From Candidatus Hydrogenedentota bacterium (GTDB lineage Bacteria > Hydrogenedentota > Hydrogenedentia > Hydrogenedentales > JAGMZX01), in the NCBI GenBank assembly GCA_029556545.1, contig JAKQEQ010000073.1:41439-105438 (forward strand): 64,000 nucleotides of DNA, given 5' to 3'. Below the pieces are notes generated by a model. The model did no database searches. It was not told the DNA's origin and worked only from the letters and a program-made list of their open reading frames with translations. Both the position numbers and the translations under genes were made by a program. The stretch's first letter is position 1. Each line of letters opens with the position of its first letter. This document shows, one piece after another, positions 32,885 to 41,558 of this stretch.

Positions 32885-34711
32885 CTAATCGCGGCCCTTG
32901 ACGTGAATGGTCATGCGAATGCGCAGCGGGTGGACGAGGCGGGTCCACAGGCGGACGAGGACGGCGGTGACAACCGCAAACAAGCCCGTTAGTGTCGCGG
33001 CCAAGGTGTATTGCCCGTATATCCAGTAGCCGGTGGCGAACAGGGCGGCGTAGATAGCCATGCACCCGAGCACCATGCACAGGATGCCGAGGGGTAGCTG
33101 GCCGATGCGGTCCACGTCGCGCATCGAGTGTCCCTCGGCCTCGGCGCGCTCGATGAACCGCCGCCATCCGGGTCCGCCCGGCTGTGTGGTCCGGTAGAAC
33201 TTGACTAGCGTATCGAGCCTGGTCGCCGGCGTGGCGAAGGTGGCGAGCAGCCAGCAAGCGGTGGTAATCGCGACGATGATGCAAAGCCGCATCCAATCGT
33301 CGAGCAATGGGAGCCCCGTCTTCGCGTGCAAGAACTGAAAATAAAGCGCGACGGCGAAGGAAACAATCAACGCCGTGATTTCGCTGACGGCGTTGATGCG
33401 CCACCAGAACCAGCGGAGGATGAAGAGCAACCCGGTCCCGGCGCCGATGTTGAGGATGATTTTGAAGTTGTCGAGGGCGCTCTCCATTTGAAGGGCAAGA
33501 TATCCCGCGCCAACCATGAGCAGCAGCGTGCAGATGCGCCCCACGAGCACGAGGTGCTTCTCGCTGCTTTTCGGGCGGATGAACCGCTTGTAGAAGTCGT
33601 TCACCAAATAGGACGCGCCCCAGTTGAGGTGGGTCGCGATGGTGGACATGTACGCCGCGATAAGCGAGGCGACGACCATCCCGAGCAGACCCACGGGAAG
33701 GAACGTGAGCATGGCGGGATAACCCATGTCATGGTTGATCACGTCGCCCGCGTTTGGGAAGCGGGCGCGCATGGCGTCGAGATCGGGAAAAACCACCAGC
33801 GAGCACAGAGCAACAATAATCCAGGGCCAGGGGCGTAGGGCGTAGTGGGCCGCGTTGAAGAGAAACACCGCGCCCAGCGCGTGCTTCTCATTCTTCGCGG
33901 CCAGCATGCGTTGCGCAACGTAGCCGCCGCCGCCGGGTTCGGCCCCCGGGTAGTAGGCGGCCCACCATTGCACGCACAACGGGATCAGGAACACGCCTAG
34001 TAGAAGCGACGGGTCGTTGAAGTTCGGCAGGAGACTCAACCGCGTTTGCACGTTTTCATGGGCGAGCAGGCCGGCAAGCCCGCCGATTTCCGGCAACGAC
34101 AGCGCGTAATACGCGGCGGCTATCGAGCCGATCATGGCCAGAATGAACTGGAAGAAGTCGGTCCAGAGCACGCCGAGCAGGCCTCCCAGCGCGCTGTATA
34201 TGGCGGTAACCACGCTCGCGATAAGAATCGTTTGCATCGGCGAGAGATCGAGCAGAACACGTCCGATCTTGATGGCGGCGAGGGAGACGGAAGCCATGAT
34301 AACGATGTTGAACATGATGCCAAGGTAGAGCGCCCGAAACCCGCGCAGGAACGCCGCGGGCTTGCCACTGTAACGCAATTCGTAGAACTCGACGTCCGTC
34401 AATACGCCGGATCGCTTCCACAGCCGCGCGTACAGAAACGCGGTCAGCATGCCGGTGAGAAGAAACGCCCACCATTCCCAGTTCCCCGCAACGCCGTTCT
34501 TGCGCACCATGTTGGTGACGAGGTTCGGGGTGTCCGTCGAGAACGTCGTCGCCACCAGGGAAACCCCCAGAAGCCACCACGGCATGGCGCGGCCCCCGGC
34601 AAAGAAGTCGGCGGCGCTGCGGCTGGCGCGCCGGGTCACGGCGACGCCCACAATCAACGAGGCCAGGAAATAGACGGCGACAATCGCCCAGTCTATCGGA
34701 TGCAACAGCAT
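32885..34711 (-). CDS. Sodium:solute symporter (SSS family)
   Basis: A 608-residue membrane protein with about 13-14 hydrophobic segments. It has the SSS family start 'DWAIVAVYFLASLIVGVAVT', the 'SAADFFAGGRAMPWWLLGVS' motif, 'SLVATTFSTDTPNLV' and the conserved 'LGVLWTDFFQFILAM' segment. It imports a sugar, inositol or organic acid with sodium. ATG 34711 gives the conserved N-terminus; the longer frame reads through a tandem repeat into Asp-Arg-Ser repeats and is rejected. It ends 42 bases before the iolG-like gene on the same strand. Confidence 0.9.
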   Translation of the reverse strand: MLLHPIDWAIVAVYFLASLIVGVAVTRRASRSAADFFAGGRAMPWWLLGVSLVATTFSTDTPNLVTNMVRKNGVAGNWEWWAFLLTGMLTAFLYARLWKRSGVLTDVEFYELRYSGKPAAFLRGFRALYLGIMFNIVIMASVSLAAIKIGRVLLDLSPMQTILIASVVTAIYSALGGLLGVLWTDFFQFILAMIGSIAAAYYALSLPEIGGLAGLLAHENVQTRLSLLPNFNDPSLLLGVFLIPLCVQWWAAYYPGAEPGGGGYVAQRMLAAKNEKHALGAVFLFNAAHYALRPWPWIIVALCSLVVFPDLDAMRARFPNAGDVINHDMGYPAMLTFLPVGLLGMVVASLIAAYMSTIATHLNWGASYLVNDFYKRFIRPKSSEKHLVLVGRICTLLLMVGAGYLALQMESALDNFKIILNIGAGTGLLFILRWFWWRINAVSEITALIVSFAVALYFQFLHAKTGLPLLDDWMRLCIIVAITTACWLLATFATPATRLDTLVKFYRTTQPGGPGWRRFIERAEAEGHSMRDVDRIGQLPLGILCMVLGCMAIYAALFATGYWIYGQYTLAATLTGLFAVVTAVLVRLWTRLVHPLRIRMTIHVKGRD

Positions 34712-34838
34712 GGCGTATTCCTCCGCGGTCCGGGATGGCGCGTAAGTTGTAGCATGTTTCGGCATGCGGGGGCCAGAGAGCGTCGAATGCGGGTTGTGGT
34801 CGGCGGGGGATGGGGCTGCTTGGAGGGCTGACCTGGCC

Positions 34839-34865
34839 GACCGATCAGACCGATCCGACCGATCG
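34839..34865. repeat. Three tandem copies of a 9-base unit, GACCGATCN
   Basis: GACCGATCA, GACCGATCC and GACCGATCG follow each other without gaps in the spacer between the symporter start and the porin terminator. Confidence 0.8.
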
Positions 34866-34915
34866 GAACAGCACGGCAAAGCCGACCCCAGCGTCGCGGC
34901 GCCGCGTCAACAAGA

Positions 34916-34945
34916 CAAGGCCCCGCGGCGGTCCGCGGGGCCTTG
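34916..34945 (-). terminator. Rho-independent terminator of the porin gene
   Basis: A 13-base-pair perfect stem, CAAGGCCCCGCGG with its complement, and a four-base loop. In the minus direction it is followed by TCTTGTTG. It lies 21 bases after the porin stop codon. Confidence 0.75.
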
Positions 34946-34966
34946 CGTCAGACGCTCAACCTTGGA

Positions 34967-36529
34967 CTAGAAGTCCACCCGGCAACCGGCAAAGACGTAG
35001 TCCGCGTCGTCCTTGTCGCTGCCGCCGTTGAATACGAGGCCGTTGAAGGCGTTGTAATTGCCTTGGCCGTAGCCATCGCCGGTGAACAGGTGCGTCCAGC
35101 CGATGTCGAATGACAGGTCCTGGCTATAGAGGTACGTGACCGCGAGCATGACGTCGATCCCGAGATCATCGTCGTTCTGCTGCGTCCACCACGAGGCGAG
35201 CGGGAATATTGGGATACGCGCCTTGCCAACTTTGAAGTGGCGCGGCGCGTCGAAGTCCGCCAGCGACTCGTAATAAGAGACCCAGAACATGGTGCGCAGT
35301 TTCTCGGTGGGCGCGGTCATAAGGCCGAGGCGCGCGTACCAAGCGTTGGTGAAATCGTTGTTCGCGTCGATAAACCCGCTGAGGATATCGTTCGAGAACA
35401 AGCGATTGAAGCTGACGCTCGCTTCGGGCTTGTAGAACGGGTTCAGCCATTCCCAGAACGAGATGTCGCGGTTATCTTCGCCGCCGTAATAGCGGAAGGC
35501 CGCGAAAAGTCGCGGATGCCAGGCCACGTCGAAGCTGTATCCGAGTTCAAGCTTCGCGCCGAGATTGTCGAAGTCCGCGCTGTCGTCGCCGAAGAGCCCT
35601 GGCTTGAACGTCGCGCCGATCATGTCGGCCTCACCGAACTGATAGGCGATTTCGGCGTCATAGTCGAAGGCGCCGAACGCGCCGGCGGCGCGCAGGCCGA
35701 TGGTGTGCAGCATGGTCGCGTCGTAGTCGTCAACGCCCCACACGTCCTGCAGCCATTCGACGATGGGACCGCCGGCCACGTCCTCGATGTCGGTGTCGTC
35801 GCGCAGCAACATCCAGTACAAGTCGAAGGTGTGCCCCTCGATGCCGGTGTAGCTGCCATAGAGGCCGTAGAAGTCCACGTCGTCGTCGCCGAAATCGGAG
35901 AACCGCTCCGCGAGCTTGCTGGCCCAGGCGTCGATCGTGAGATTGTCGGCCGCATAGGTCAGCCGCAATGCGTCGAACGAGATGCCCGTGAAGAAGAAGC
36001 CGAAGTCGCGCGGGCCGACCAGCCACTGGCTTCCGAAAGCCAGTTCCTGGCGTCCGATCCGCATGCTCAGCGGCGTGTCCCATAACTCGCGCGCCTCGAT
36101 GTACGCCTGGAAGACTTCGACGTCATCGACGCTGGCGGCGCGGCCATCCACGCCGGTGATGTAATTGGAACGGAAATCCTCGCCCCAATTATCGTACGAA
36201 TCGAGTTCGATGAACGCGCTGACATTGTCGGTGAAGTCGGCCTTCACGTGGAGGCGCGTCCGCATTTCGACCGAAGAGTAGGCCGGGCCGTCGTCGTCCC
36301 AGTGGTAGATGCTGGCCACAGCGGGATTGAAGGGCCCGCCGATGGGCCGCTTTCCCAGCAACGGGGGCGCCCACCGCAATTGGGGCAGCGGACCGGTCAG
36401 TTCATTGTGGACGTAGTTGCCGCGGATGCGGATGGACCCGCCCACGGAAACCTGTTGCAGTTCGGCCACGGCGGAGACTGCCACCGTAACCAATGCTATG
36501 GTTGCCACGATAAGTGCGTATTTGCGCAT
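34967..36529 (-). CDS. Outer-membrane porin, alginate-export-like
   Basis: A 520-residue protein with signal peptide 'YALIVATIALVTVAVSAVAE'. The mature part consists of amphipathic beta strands rich in Tyr/Trp/Asp: 'VSVGGSIRIRGNYVHNE', 'VEVFQAYIEARELWDTPLSM', 'RIGRQELAFGSQWLVGPRDF', 'FDIGWTHLFTGDGY', ending in a terminal strand with C-terminal Phe ('YVFAGCRVDF'). This is typical of Gram-negative beta-barrels, and 'RIGRQELAFG' is typical of the alginate-export/porin type. ATG 36529 is chosen at the signal peptide; the 87-residue upstream extension is unlikely. A strong terminator follows. Confidence 0.8.
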   Translation of the reverse strand: MRKYALIVATIALVTVAVSAVAELQQVSVGGSIRIRGNYVHNELTGPLPQLRWAPPLLGKRPIGGPFNPAVASIYHWDDDGPAYSSVEMRTRLHVKADFTDNVSAFIELDSYDNWGEDFRSNYITGVDGRAASVDDVEVFQAYIEARELWDTPLSMRIGRQELAFGSQWLVGPRDFGFFFTGISFDALRLTYAADNLTIDAWASKLAERFSDFGDDDVDFYGLYGSYTGIEGHTFDLYWMLLRDDTDIEDVAGGPIVEWLQDVWGVDDYDATMLHTIGLRAAGAFGAFDYDAEIAYQFGEADMIGATFKPGLFGDDSADFDNLGAKLELGYSFDVAWHPRLFAAFRYYGGEDNRDISFWEWLNPFYKPEASVSFNRLFSNDILSGFIDANNDFTNAWYARLGLMTAPTEKLRTMFWVSYYESLADFDAPRHFKVGKARIPIFPLASWWTQQNDDDLGIDVMLAVTYLYSQDLSFDIGWTHLFTGDGYGQGNYNAFNGLVFNGGSDKDDADYVFAGCRVDF

Positions 36530-37031
36530 GTTGCGTACTCTCCCCTTCCTTCGCGCGTGCGCGCCTTCCTGGCGCACGCACGGTTGGCCGCGCGAGACAC
36601 CGCTCGCACGGCGCACGTAAAATTCCCACTCCGATACCGTATACACAAGACCCCGCCCCGCGCGTCCGCGCGTCGTTTCTCCGCGCTTGCATCCCTCCTC
36701 TCCGCGCGTAGCTTCAGACGCTTGGGCGGAATCAGACTTCAACTCCCCCCTCCCTCCGGGCCGGTACTGCTCGTGGCCCTCCCCAGCCACACGCTAGCAG
36801 AGATTCAACGGCCTGTCAAATCGGCGAGGAAGGCAGCACCGGGGGAACGGGAGGGGCGGGGAGATTCACTGGCAAGGTGCCCGTGTTACGAGCGGCTGGG
36901 GCTTGGCCTCGTCTGAAACCCCATAGAGGACGGTTCAGTCGAAAGTTCTGGAATAGGCCGCGGATTTCGATCGTTCCGGGATGCGCGTATCATCGCGATG
37001 CTCGCGAACTTCAACTCGTGGAAACGAACCA
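36530..37031. other. Divergent spacer between porin and ceramidase-like gene
   Basis: About 500 bases with no supported gene. It contains GC-rich, purine-rich tracts (36840-36870) and must hold the promoters of both divergent genes. I found no convincing -35/-10 pair or riboswitch core. Confidence 0.5.
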
Positions 37032-38306
37032 ATGAACAGGCTTGTAGTGATTGTCTCGCTGTGTTTCTGCCTTATTTCGTACGCTGCTCTGGGTGAGACC
37101 GCAGTGTTCAAAGCCGGCGCGGCATTGCGGGTAGTCACGCCTTACCCGCTGCTGCCGGTGAGCGGCGGCGTGGGCGCGCCGCGGCCGGTCAATGAGAAGA
37201 AGGGCGACCTCTTCGCGCGCGCGCTGGTTTTCGAGAAAGGGGAGGTGCGCGTCGCGATCGTCGGGGTGGATTTCCTGGGCTGGCCCTCCGTGTTGTGCGA
37301 TCGCGTTCGCGCCAAGGTCCCGGGCATTCCGTCGGAAAACATCCTTATCGGCGCCACGCACACGCACAGCGCGCCCGATTCGTATGGGTTTCCTGACATG
37401 CACGGCGGCACCGGCGCGGACCTAGAGTATTTGGACTGGGTCTGCGGCGAGATTGCGGCGGCGGTGAATGAGGCGGCGGACAACCTCGAACCGGCGTCGC
37501 TGAAGATCGCCGTGCGCGAGGCGCAGGGCAAGATCGCCTACAACTACTATGCGCCGCAACTGTATGACCCGCGCTGCGGGGTCGTCCAGCCCGTTGCGAA
37601 GACCGGCCCGAACGCCGGCAAGCCCATCGCCACGATCGTGAATTACGCCATTCACCCGGAAGTCCTCGGTTCAGATGTCCTCAGCCCCGACCTGTGCGGC
37701 CCGCTCTACGACCGCATCGCGTCGCGCGGCGGCGGCATGGCCCTGTTCATGAACAGCGCCCAAGGCGGCATGGTCACCGCGGACAACCGCCGGCCCGACG
37801 GAGAGGACGCGCGCACGTGGGACGAGTGCGTGCGTATCGGCGAATTGCTTGCCGACGAGGCCCTGCGCATTATCGCGGATGCGCCGCCGCAGGACGACCC
37901 GACGCTCTACAGCGCGGCGCGCATTGTCGATTTCCCTGTCAAATCGAAGCTGCTGCGCGGTGTACTCAAGCATTCGGCGCTCGGCAACGCCGTGGGGGAG
38001 GACGCGATGCTGCCGGCGCAGTTGAACCTGGTGAACCTCGGCACGGCGCAGATGCTGACGATTCCCGGCGAGGCGCTGCCCAACATCGGTTACTACCTCA
38101 AGCGCAACATGCCCACGAAGCACTCGTTCCTCCTTGGTCTGACCAACGAGGCGTTTGGCTACATTCTGACGAGGGTGGACTGGAACAGTTTCAAGCGCTA
38201 CGACTACATCACGCGGACCTGCATGGGGGAGATGACCGGCGAGATACTCATCGAGTCGCTGCTGGCGCTCGTGGCGGAATGCCCGAGCCCCGATGGTCCG
38301 AAGTGA
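37032..38306 (+). CDS. Neutral/alkaline ceramidase-like hydrolase
   Basis: A 424-residue exported protein with signal peptide 'LVVIVSLCFCLISYAALG'. It is similar to the N-terminal catalytic half of neutral/alkaline non-lysosomal ceramidases: 'ILIGATHTHSAPDSYGFPD' with the metal-binding His pair (H110, H112), 'ATIVNYAIHPEVLG' and 'ALFMNSAQGGM'. A C-terminal 'LTIPGEALPNIGYYLKR' resembles the family's conserved 'PGE' loop. True ceramidases are longer, so the substrate could be another amide or lipid; such short homologues are common in Planctomycetes-like genomes. ATG 37032 is used, 51 bases inside a longer frame that lacks a signal peptide at its start. Confidence 0.82.
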   Translation: MNRLVVIVSLCFCLISYAALGETAVFKAGAALRVVTPYPLLPVSGGVGAPRPVNEKKGDLFARALVFEKGEVRVAIVGVDFLGWPSVLCDRVRAKVPGIPSENILIGATHTHSAPDSYGFPDMHGGTGADLEYLDWVCGEIAAAVNEAADNLEPASLKIAVREAQGKIAYNYYAPQLYDPRCGVVQPVAKTGPNAGKPIATIVNYAIHPEVLGSDVLSPDLCGPLYDRIASRGGGMALFMNSAQGGMVTADNRRPDGEDARTWDECVRIGELLADEALRIIADAPPQDDPTLYSAARIVDFPVKSKLLRGVLKHSALGNAVGEDAMLPAQLNLVNLGTAQMLTIPGEALPNIGYYLKRNMPTKHSFLLGLTNEAFGYILTRVDWNSFKRYDYITRTCMGEMTGEILIESLLALVAECPSPDGPK

Positions 38307-38494
38307 GACCCGGGGCGGTTCGCCGGATTCTTCCGTTTCTCGCGCGCCGGACACGCAACACGGCGTAACCTATTGCACCCCAGGTGTTTACGCTGTTGTC
38401 TGCGCGTATTCCATTAAAGTTTGTCGCATGTTTTGCCGAAGATCAGAAAGCAGTGGAGTCAAGGAGACCCGGCGCGGTCTAAGGAGGCACGGTC

Positions 38495-38686
38495 ATGAAT
38501 ACGATCACTGCCACAGCCAGCGTCGGGGCCGGTGTGAGTCGTTCTCAGGCGGTTTACCAGTCGCCTAAGCTGACGGAACAGCAAAGGACGCCTGAAACCA
38601 GCAGCGTGCGAGCCGCCGCCGAACTGCTGCAACGCGTATTGGCGTTGCCTGATACGAGCGGGCACGACCTCGACGTAGTGGCTTAA
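38495..38686 (+). CDS. Small Ala/Ser/Thr-rich protein (63 aa)
   Basis: A 63-residue protein starting 'MNTITATASVGAGVSRSQAV'. A helical, Leu-rich C-terminal half follows ('AAAELLQRVLALPDTSG'). There is no signal peptide or transmembrane segment. The start has a near-perfect Shine-Dalgarno (AAGGAGG, seven bases upstream), and a terminator-like hairpin follows the stop, so it is probably a real, well-translated monocistronic gene. No family is recognised. Confidence 0.6.
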   Translation: MNTITATASVGAGVSRSQAVYQSPKLTEQQRTPETSSVRAAAELLQRVLALPDTSGHDLDVVA

Positions 38687-38706
38687 CACTCACCAATCTC
38701 CTTCAC

Positions 38707-38739
38707 GAGGGAGGCGCCGCATGGATGCGGCCCTCCCTC
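38707..38739 (+). terminator. Terminator-like hairpin after the 63-residue gene
   Basis: GAGGGAGG-(C)-GCCGC pairs with GCGG-CCCTCCCTC around a six-base loop, with one bulge, 20 bases after the stop codon. A T-run appears at 38751-38758, further away than ideal. Confidence 0.5.
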
Positions 38740-39065
38740 ACTGCTTTCGTCCCTTTTTCACCGGCGATTGTTCCGCATCCACGTGCGCGTGCCCCGTGCC
38801 GCGCGGAATGCGCCTGCGCGCGCTGTGGCGTCGCTTTCGCCGCTCAGCACATTGATTCCCTCAAATCCCAACGGTCCCTGAACGTTCTTCGTATCATGCG
38901 ACTTGAACCCAACCCGCAATGTCTGGTAAGAAAGATTTCGGGTTGCACTTTACAGTGCGTGGAGCACGTGGGCGACGGTGTAACGGTGAGAGGACGCTGA
39001 GCCGGTCGGGGTGCGAAACCTGCACGGTGCATGTATTGGCCCCGCGGGTCTCAGGAGAAGCAGCC
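38740..39065. other. Spacer before the response regulator gene
   Basis: No gene is supported. The last 120 bases contain several GC-rich repeats (GTGCATG, GCACGTG) that can form weak stems, but I could not match any known riboswitch core. Confidence 0.4.
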
Positions 39066-39989
39066 TTGGCCAATATCCTGATCCTGGACGACGACACACG
39101 CCTGGCGCGTCAACTCAGCGATTTCTTGACGAAGTCCGGTCACGTGTGCCGCGTCGAATCACGTGGGGACACTGCGCTCACCTTTCTGGATGCCACGCGG
39201 CAGGTGGATTTATTGATCCTCGATATTATGCTTCCCGGCATATCCGGCTTCGAGGTGTGTCGCCGCGTGCGCGCGCATGCCCATCATTTTAGGCTGCCCA
39301 TTCTCCTTATCTCCGCCATGACGAATGAGGAGGAGATCGGGCACGGCTTGGCGCAGGGCGCCGACGATTACCTCACCAAGCCGCTAGATCTGGCGGAGGT
39401 GCTCCAGCGCGTCAATCGTCTGCTTAGCGCCAATTCCTTGCGCGACGATCTCACGGAATTGCCCGACTCGAAGGGAATTCGTCTTGAGGTGCAACGGGCG
39501 CTGAGCCGTCGCGACCCGTTCGCGATTATTTATGTCGAACTATTGAACCTGGCCGAATTCGGACGGTCAGTCGGTGCGGACGGGCGCGCGAAGGCTATCC
39601 GTCATCTCGGGCGCGGTCTTCACGCCATCGGCCAGGAAACGCAATCGTCGATCTTTCGGGTCGGCCACTTGGGCGGGGGGCATTTTGTGGTTATTATCGA
39701 CCCCGACAATGCGACGCGCCTCTGCAAACACGTGCAGCGTCTCTGGCAGGAGCATCTCCCGCGGTTTTACGAGTCCGTCGGCCAGGAGCGGGCATTCCGC
39801 GAGGCGATGGCCCGGCGCGACAAGGATCCGAATGCGCCGCTGCCAATACTTGATATCTTGTTCTGCGTCGCCGTGCATGACGGAGACGCCGTGCGAAACG
39901 CCCAGGAACTGTTCGACGTGTTATCGCACCTGCGCGAGGGCGCATTGGCCGCCAAGGTCACTGGCATTTACACGGACCGCCGGCACTAG
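39066..39989 (+). CDS. Response regulator with degenerate GGDEF domain
   Basis: A 307-residue protein. Residues 2-118 are a receiver domain with phospho-acceptor D52 ('LLILDIMLPGISGFE') and Lys in 'YLTKPLDL'. Residues about 125-300 follow a GGDEF-type fold ('DDLTELPDSKGIRLEVQRAL', 'FAIIYVELLNLAEFGRSVG'), but the catalytic signature is 'GGGHF' (about residues 203-207) instead of GGDEF, so it is unlikely to make c-di-GMP. It may bind nucleotide or act as a protein-interaction module. The start is TTG 39066, with AGGAG nine bases upstream; the longer open frame lacks receiver homology before it. Confidence 0.82.
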   Translation: MANILILDDDTRLARQLSDFLTKSGHVCRVESRGDTALTFLDATRQVDLLILDIMLPGISGFEVCRRVRAHAHHFRLPILLISAMTNEEEIGHGLAQGADDYLTKPLDLAEVLQRVNRLLSANSLRDDLTELPDSKGIRLEVQRALSRRDPFAIIYVELLNLAEFGRSVGADGRAKAIRHLGRGLHAIGQETQSSIFRVGHLGGGHFVVIIDPDNATRLCKHVQRLWQEHLPRFYESVGQERAFREAMARRDKDPNAPLPILDILFCVAVHDGDAVRNAQELFDVLSHLREGALAAKVTGIYTDRRH

Positions 39990-40011
39990 TCGGCACGCGG
40001 GGGCGACGCCG

Positions 40012-40668
40012 CTACAAGCCGACGATCTTGCGGGCATAGAATGCCTCGGCGTACTTGGACGGCGCGCCGCATTCCATGCCGCGCAGGCGCAACGCCGCGT
40101 GGAAGAGGTCCTCGTCGAACCAGTGTTTGCCCGACTGGCTCGGGAAACACCGGGCAAGCGCGGCGAGTTTGCGGCGGACGATGGCAGGGTTGAGGGGGAC
40201 AAGAAGGTTCGGCGTCCCGAAGTCGCCGTCGTACTTGGGCACTTCGTACTCGAGAATGAGGTGATTCCGCCAAGTATTCCAGGTCAACTCATGGATCAGC
40301 CGGTGATCCTGATGGCGATCGTCCCGGCAGTGCGTAAAGATCAGGTCGGGTTGCGTCATCGTCTTAAGGTTCTCGAACTCTTCCTTGATGGCGCCGCCGA
40401 AGTACGGGAAGAAGCCGTCGCGAAATTGCCGAAGCGTAACGGTCGCGGACGCGGCATGCCTCAGAAAGTACTTCGCACCGCGTGCGGCCTCGCGGGCGCG
40501 GACGCCCGTCGCGCCAAACACGACCCAGTGCACGTTTGTATTACGGCGCGCATCGAGGAGGCGGAGTATCGACCCGCCGCAGCCGATCTCGATGTCGTCA
40601 CTGTGGGCGCCAAGGCAGAGGATGGTCAGCGGGGCGCCTGCGTCGCGGTCAAGCACAAGGTGGAGCAT
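40012..40668 (-). CDS. PIG-L family deacetylase
   Basis: A 218-residue LmbE/PIG-L protein. The zinc motif 'GAHSDDIEIGCGG' (about residues 20-32) and 'DRHQDHRLIHE' supply the ligands. This fold removes N-acetyl groups from sugars such as GlcNAc-lipids or NDP-linked sugars. ATG 40668 has GAGGA 7 bases upstream and is 10 bases after the stop of the nucleotidyltransferase gene on the same strand. It is the last of a three-gene leftward unit (C-methyltransferase, nucleotidyltransferase, deacetylase), suggesting a role in modifying an activated sugar or surface glycan. Confidence 0.87.
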   Translation of the reverse strand: MLHLVLDRDAGAPLTILCLGAHSDDIEIGCGGSILRLLDARRNTNVHWVVFGATGVRAREAARGAKYFLRHAASATVTLRQFRDGFFPYFGGAIKEEFENLKTMTQPDLIFTHCRDDRHQDHRLIHELTWNTWRNHLILEYEVPKYDGDFGTPNLLVPLNPAIVRRKLAALARCFPSQSGKHWFDEDLFHAALRLRGMECGAPSKYAEAFYARKIVGL

Positions 40669-40678
40669 GTGATGGTCC

Positions 40679-41524
40679 TCAGAGCAACCCAGGCGCGCGC
40701 TTGTCGGGCGTGGTTGTACGCCACACCTGCCAAGGCGTATTGCCGCGGGCGCACATCGCATCCAGTTCCTCTCGTTCCTTGAAGGTGTCCATACAGGTCC
40801 AAAAGCCGCGGTACTGGTAGCCGAAGAGCTGGTTTGCGCGTATGAGCCGCTGGAACGGCTCCATGACCAAGTCCTCACCGGGCTTTAGGTAATCGAAGAT
40901 TGCGCGGCGAAAGACGAAATACCCGCCGTTGATCCATACGTCGGCGGACCGGATGGGCTCGATACCGTGCACGGTGCAGTCTTCCGCGACGCGCACGACG
41001 TGGGTTGTGTAAGGCGGGCGCACACAGATGAAGGCGCCGACCTTCCCGCTATCCAGGAAGCGGCGTATGTAGTCGGTCAGCGGAAGATCGGTCAGACCGT
41101 CGCAGTAGTTGGCCAAGAAGACCTCCTCGCCCTCGAGGTGGGACTCGACGGCCTTCAGCCGTTCGCCCACGGATGCGATAAGACCGGTATCCACAAAGGT
41201 GATGCGCCACTCGTGGATGTCATTGTGTAACAACTGCAGGGTGGCGCCGCCCTCGGCAAGAATGAAGTCATTACTTAAGTACTCGCTGTAATTGAGGAAG
41301 AAGTTCTTGATGACGTCGGCGCGATAACCCAGACAGAGGATGAAATCATTGAACCCGAAATAGGCGTAATACTTCATGACGTGCCACAACAGGGGCCGCT
41401 GCCCGCCGATGTGCGCCATGGGTTTGGGCAGGTCCTCTGAGACGCCGGGCGACATGCTGAACGACTCCGGACTCAGGGGACGCAGGCGCATGCCTAATCC
41501 ACCGCAGAAGAGCACCACTTTCAT
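40679..41524 (-). CDS. Sugar nucleotidyltransferase, glucose-1-phosphate cytidylyltransferase-like
   Basis: A 281-residue nucleotidyltransferase. It has 'VVLFCGGLGMRLRPLS' (nucleotide loop) and 'LPKPMAHIGGQRPLLWHVMK' (substrate motif with the catalytic Lys). The RfbF-type 'YYAYFGFNDFILCLGYR' and 'GGYFVFRRAIFDYL' favour glucose-1-phosphate cytidylyltransferase over dTDP-glucose synthases. An insert of about 15 residues separates the first two motifs. It makes an NDP-sugar for deoxysugar or glycan synthesis. The 4,6-dehydratase that would follow is not in this window. ATG 41524 is the family start. Confidence 0.85.
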   Translation of the reverse strand: MKVVLFCGGLGMRLRPLSPESFSMSPGVSEDLPKPMAHIGGQRPLLWHVMKYYAYFGFNDFILCLGYRADVIKNFFLNYSEYLSNDFILAEGGATLQLLHNDIHEWRITFVDTGLIASVGERLKAVESHLEGEEVFLANYCDGLTDLPLTDYIRRFLDSGKVGAFICVRPPYTTHVVRVAEDCTVHGIEPIRSADVWINGGYFVFRRAIFDYLKPGEDLVMEPFQRLIRANQLFGYQYRGFWTCMDTFKEREELDAMCARGNTPWQVWRTTTPDKRAPGLL

Positions 41525-41558
41525 AGAAACTACTACCTCCCGAACTCGGGGACTCCGC

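Noticed and set aside
38940-39065. Possible riboswitch before the response regulator
   Set aside because: Weak stems only; no c-di-GMP, cobalamin, TPP or SAM core could be matched.
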